Source: an uncultured Bacteroidota bacterium
GTDB lineage: Bacteria; Bacteroidota; Bacteroidia; UKL13-3
Length of the DNA stretch: 7,404 bases
Reading direction: 5' to 3'
Assembly: GCA_903907885.1 (NCBI GenBank)
Contig: CAIVPY010000276.1
Location: 1 to 7,404, forward strand
A program made the position numbers and the translations under genes. Below, piece by piece: positions 6,252-7,404 of this stretch. The notes under the pieces were generated by a model. That model made no database searches and was not told where the DNA came from. It was given only the letters and a program-made list of their open reading frames with translations. How positions within the stretch are numbered: position 1 is the first letter of the stretch; each line of letters begins with the position of its first letter.

Positions 6252-6271
6252 TACTTTTGATAGTATGTTTG
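6252..6271 (+). promoter_or_regulatory. Two overlapping-range candidate -7 elements for the ArsC-family gene
   Basis: TACTTTTG (6252-6259) and TATGTTTG (6264-6271) both match TAnnTTTG exactly, 12 bp apart, and point towards the gene starting at 6293. The second would give a leader of about 15 nt. A TTTG at 6222-6225 could be a -33 element for the first, but its 26-bp spacing is slightly long. They lie upstream of the preferred maf start. Confidence 0.4.
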
Positions 6272-6292
6272 AAAACAACAAACTATTGAAGC

Positions 6293-6643
6293 ATGATTAT
6301 ATACGGCATAAAAAATTGTGATACCATGAAAAAAGCCTTCGCATGGCTGAATGAGAAGGGTTTTGAATATACTTTTCACAATTATAAAACTGAGGGAATA
6401 AGCAAAAAGAAAATTGAGGAATGGCTAAAAAATTTGCCCATAAACGAGATTATCAATACCAAAGGCACCACTTTCAAAAAGCTTACAGACAATGAAAAAG
6501 CTAGCATTTCAGATAAAGACAAAGCCATTGATTTGGTTCTAAAAAACACATCGATGATAAAACGACCTATACTTGAATCGGGAAGTGATTTGCTTTTAGG
6601 TTTCAATGTAGATGTTTGGGAAAGCAAGTTGATTAAGAAATAA
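6293..6643 (+). CDS. ArsC/Spx-family thioredoxin-fold protein (YffB-like)
   Basis: A 116-residue protein of the arsenate reductase-like (ArsC/Spx/MgsR) family. The N-terminus YGIKNCDTMKKAFAWL (4-19) carries the single conserved cysteine C9; there is no CxxC pair as in Spx. The middle has NTKGTTFKKL and the C-terminal half has IKRPIL and LLLGF, matching the pattern of E. coli YffB closely. Canonical ArsC reduces arsenate, but YffB-like members are not known to be arsenate reductases; a thiol-redox or glutathione-dependent role is more likely. No ars genes are nearby, which argues against arsenic resistance. It is divergent from maf and convergent with the ABC permease. No ribosome-binding site stronger than GAAG is seen before the ATG. 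Confidence 0.92.
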   Translation: MIIYGIKNCDTMKKAFAWLNEKGFEYTFHNYKTEGISKKKIEEWLKNLPINEIINTKGTTFKKLTDNEKASISDKDKAIDLVLKNTSMIKRPILESGSDLLLGFNVDVWESKLIKK

Positions 6644-6719
6644 TATATATTAGATAAAACAATTTAAACTTTTTCAGATTGATTTATTTTAAGTCACTAA
6701 ATTACAACACAAGTAAACT

Positions 6720-6762
6720 TTGCTTGATTCATACATGAGATTAGAAATCAAAAATCAAGCAA
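6720..6762. terminator. Hairpin between two convergent genes, possible terminator
   Basis: TTGCTTGATT (6720-6729) pairs perfectly with AATCAAGCAA (6753-6762), giving a 10-bp stem around a 23-nt loop that can itself form a small GATT/AATC stem (6739-6749). It lies between the ArsC-family gene and the permease, whose stop is 4 bp away. Neither side has a long T-tract, so termination is plausible but not certain. Confidence 0.45.
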
Positions 6763-6766
6763 CTAT

Positions 6767-7404
6767 TTATTCAAACCTAAGGGCATCAATAGGGTCAAGT
6801 TTAGATGCTTTTATGGCAGGGTAAATACCAGAAATAACTCCCACCAATACACACAATATTATACCTCCTGTTACCCACAACCAAGGGATAATAAAACCTC
6901 CACCCACAAAAGAAGAAACAATATTGCCAATGCTAATACCGAGTATGATGCCCCCCAACCCACCAAGCTGACAAATAACTATGGCTTCAATTAAAAATTG
7001 GCTTTTAATAGCTCCTTTGGTGGCCCCTAATGCTTTTCTAATACCTATTTCACGTGTACGTTCAGTAACAGACACCAACATAATATTCATTAAGCCTACA
7101 GCCGCACCAAGCAAAGTAATGAAACCAATAATAGTTGCGGCAAGTGTAAAATACTGAAGTTGCTCAAGCATTTCATTAGCAATATTGTCTGCTTTGTAAA
7201 TTTCGAAATTATCATCCTCATAAGCCTTCAAACCACGTATTCTTCTAAACAATCCTTTGGCATCTTCGGTGGCCATATTCATTTTGCTTACATCATCTAC
7301 TGCCACTGTTATCACAGCGCTCATATTGCCTTTATTAAACACCTGATAGGCATTCATCACAGGAATAATCACCAACCTATCACCACCAAATCCTGAAGCA
7401 TTAC
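6767..7404 (-). CDS. MacB/FtsX-type ABC transporter permease, C-terminal part
   Basis: The frame is open from the right edge to the TAA at 6767-6769, so only the last 211 codons are present. The visible part starts in the extracytoplasmic MacB-like domain (GGDRLVIIPVMNAYQVF). Three hydrophobic segments follow, at about residues 84-112, 137-164 and 170-196 of the visible part. Between the first two is the diagnostic cytoplasmic segment VTERTREIGIRKALGAT, and the end reads GIYPAIKASKLDPIDALRFE; both are hallmarks of FtsX-like permeases of the MacB family. Such proteins act with an ATPase, often with a membrane-fusion protein, in efflux or lipoprotein and peptide export by a mechanotransmission mechanism. 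The ATPase and fusion genes would lie beyond the edge. A TTG at 7373-7375 is internal and not the start. Confidence 0.95.
   Translation of the reverse strand, partial: NASGFGGDRLVIIPVMNAYQVFNKGNMSAVITVAVDDVSKMNMATEDAKGLFRRIRGLKAYEDDNFEIYKADNIANEMLEQLQYFTLAATIIGFITLLGAAVGLMNIMLVSVTERTREIGIRKALGATKGAIKSQFLIEAIVICQLGGLGGIILGISIGNIVSSFVGGGFIIPWLWVTGGIILCVLVGVISGIYPAIKASKLDPIDALRFE

Noticed and set aside
6293..6643. Arsenate detoxification gene arsC
   Set aside because: The sequence is YffB-like with a single cysteine, and there are no arsR, arsB or acr3 neighbours.
7373..7375. TTG as the start of the permease gene (202-residue version)
   Set aside because: The frame continues upstream to the window edge with typical MacB-domain residues, and the family is about twice as long or longer, so the gene is truncated by the window.
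1..7404. Mobile element, CRISPR array, phage or tRNA genes
   Set aside because: I saw no transposase or integrase motifs, no regularly spaced repeats and no cloverleaf-like sequence; all complete genes are ordinary chromosomal ones.

Overview
The window is an AT-rich stretch of a Bacteroidota chromosome. The evidence is the style of the proteins (a short stand-alone Ppx/GppA, a GroEL with a Gly/Gly/Met tail, a Bacteroidota-type ECF sigma factor), the lack of clear Shine-Dalgarno sites, and several exact copies of the phylum's -7 promoter element TAnnTTTG. All eight complete genes have recognisable families. I see no mobile element, CRISPR array, tRNA or rRNA.

Layout. 1-958, minus strand: an ECF sigma factor gene overlaps by 26 nt a single-pass membrane protein that runs off the left edge and is a possible anti-sigma partner. 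959-1187: a divergent regulatory region with two look-alike palindromes and candidate promoters. 1188-3197, plus strand: the groES-groEL chaperonin operon, closed by two consecutive hairpins (3211-3294). 3376-4287, plus strand: a Ppx/GppA-family phosphatase. It converges, with only 3 bp between stop codons, on a Y-family translesion polymerase gene (4291-5580, minus), which lies downstream of a maf nucleotide pyrophosphatase gene on the same strand (5646-6212). 6293-6643, plus strand: an ArsC/Spx-family (YffB-like) thioredoxin-fold protein, divergent from maf. 6767-7404, minus strand: the C-terminal part of a MacB/FtsX-type ABC transporter permease, cut by the right edge.

Functional reading. 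Much of the window concerns stress and housekeeping: protein folding (GroESL), (p)ppGpp or polyphosphate turnover (Ppx/GppA), nucleotide-pool cleaning (Maf) and damage bypass (Y-family polymerase). The sigma factor plus membrane protein looks like an envelope-signalling module. No undescribed multi-gene system is evident. The most interesting items are the partial membrane protein with its internally duplicated Trp motif, the paired palindromes upstream of groES, a possible sigma-54 promoter for groESL, and the long inverted repeat in the leader of the polymerase gene.
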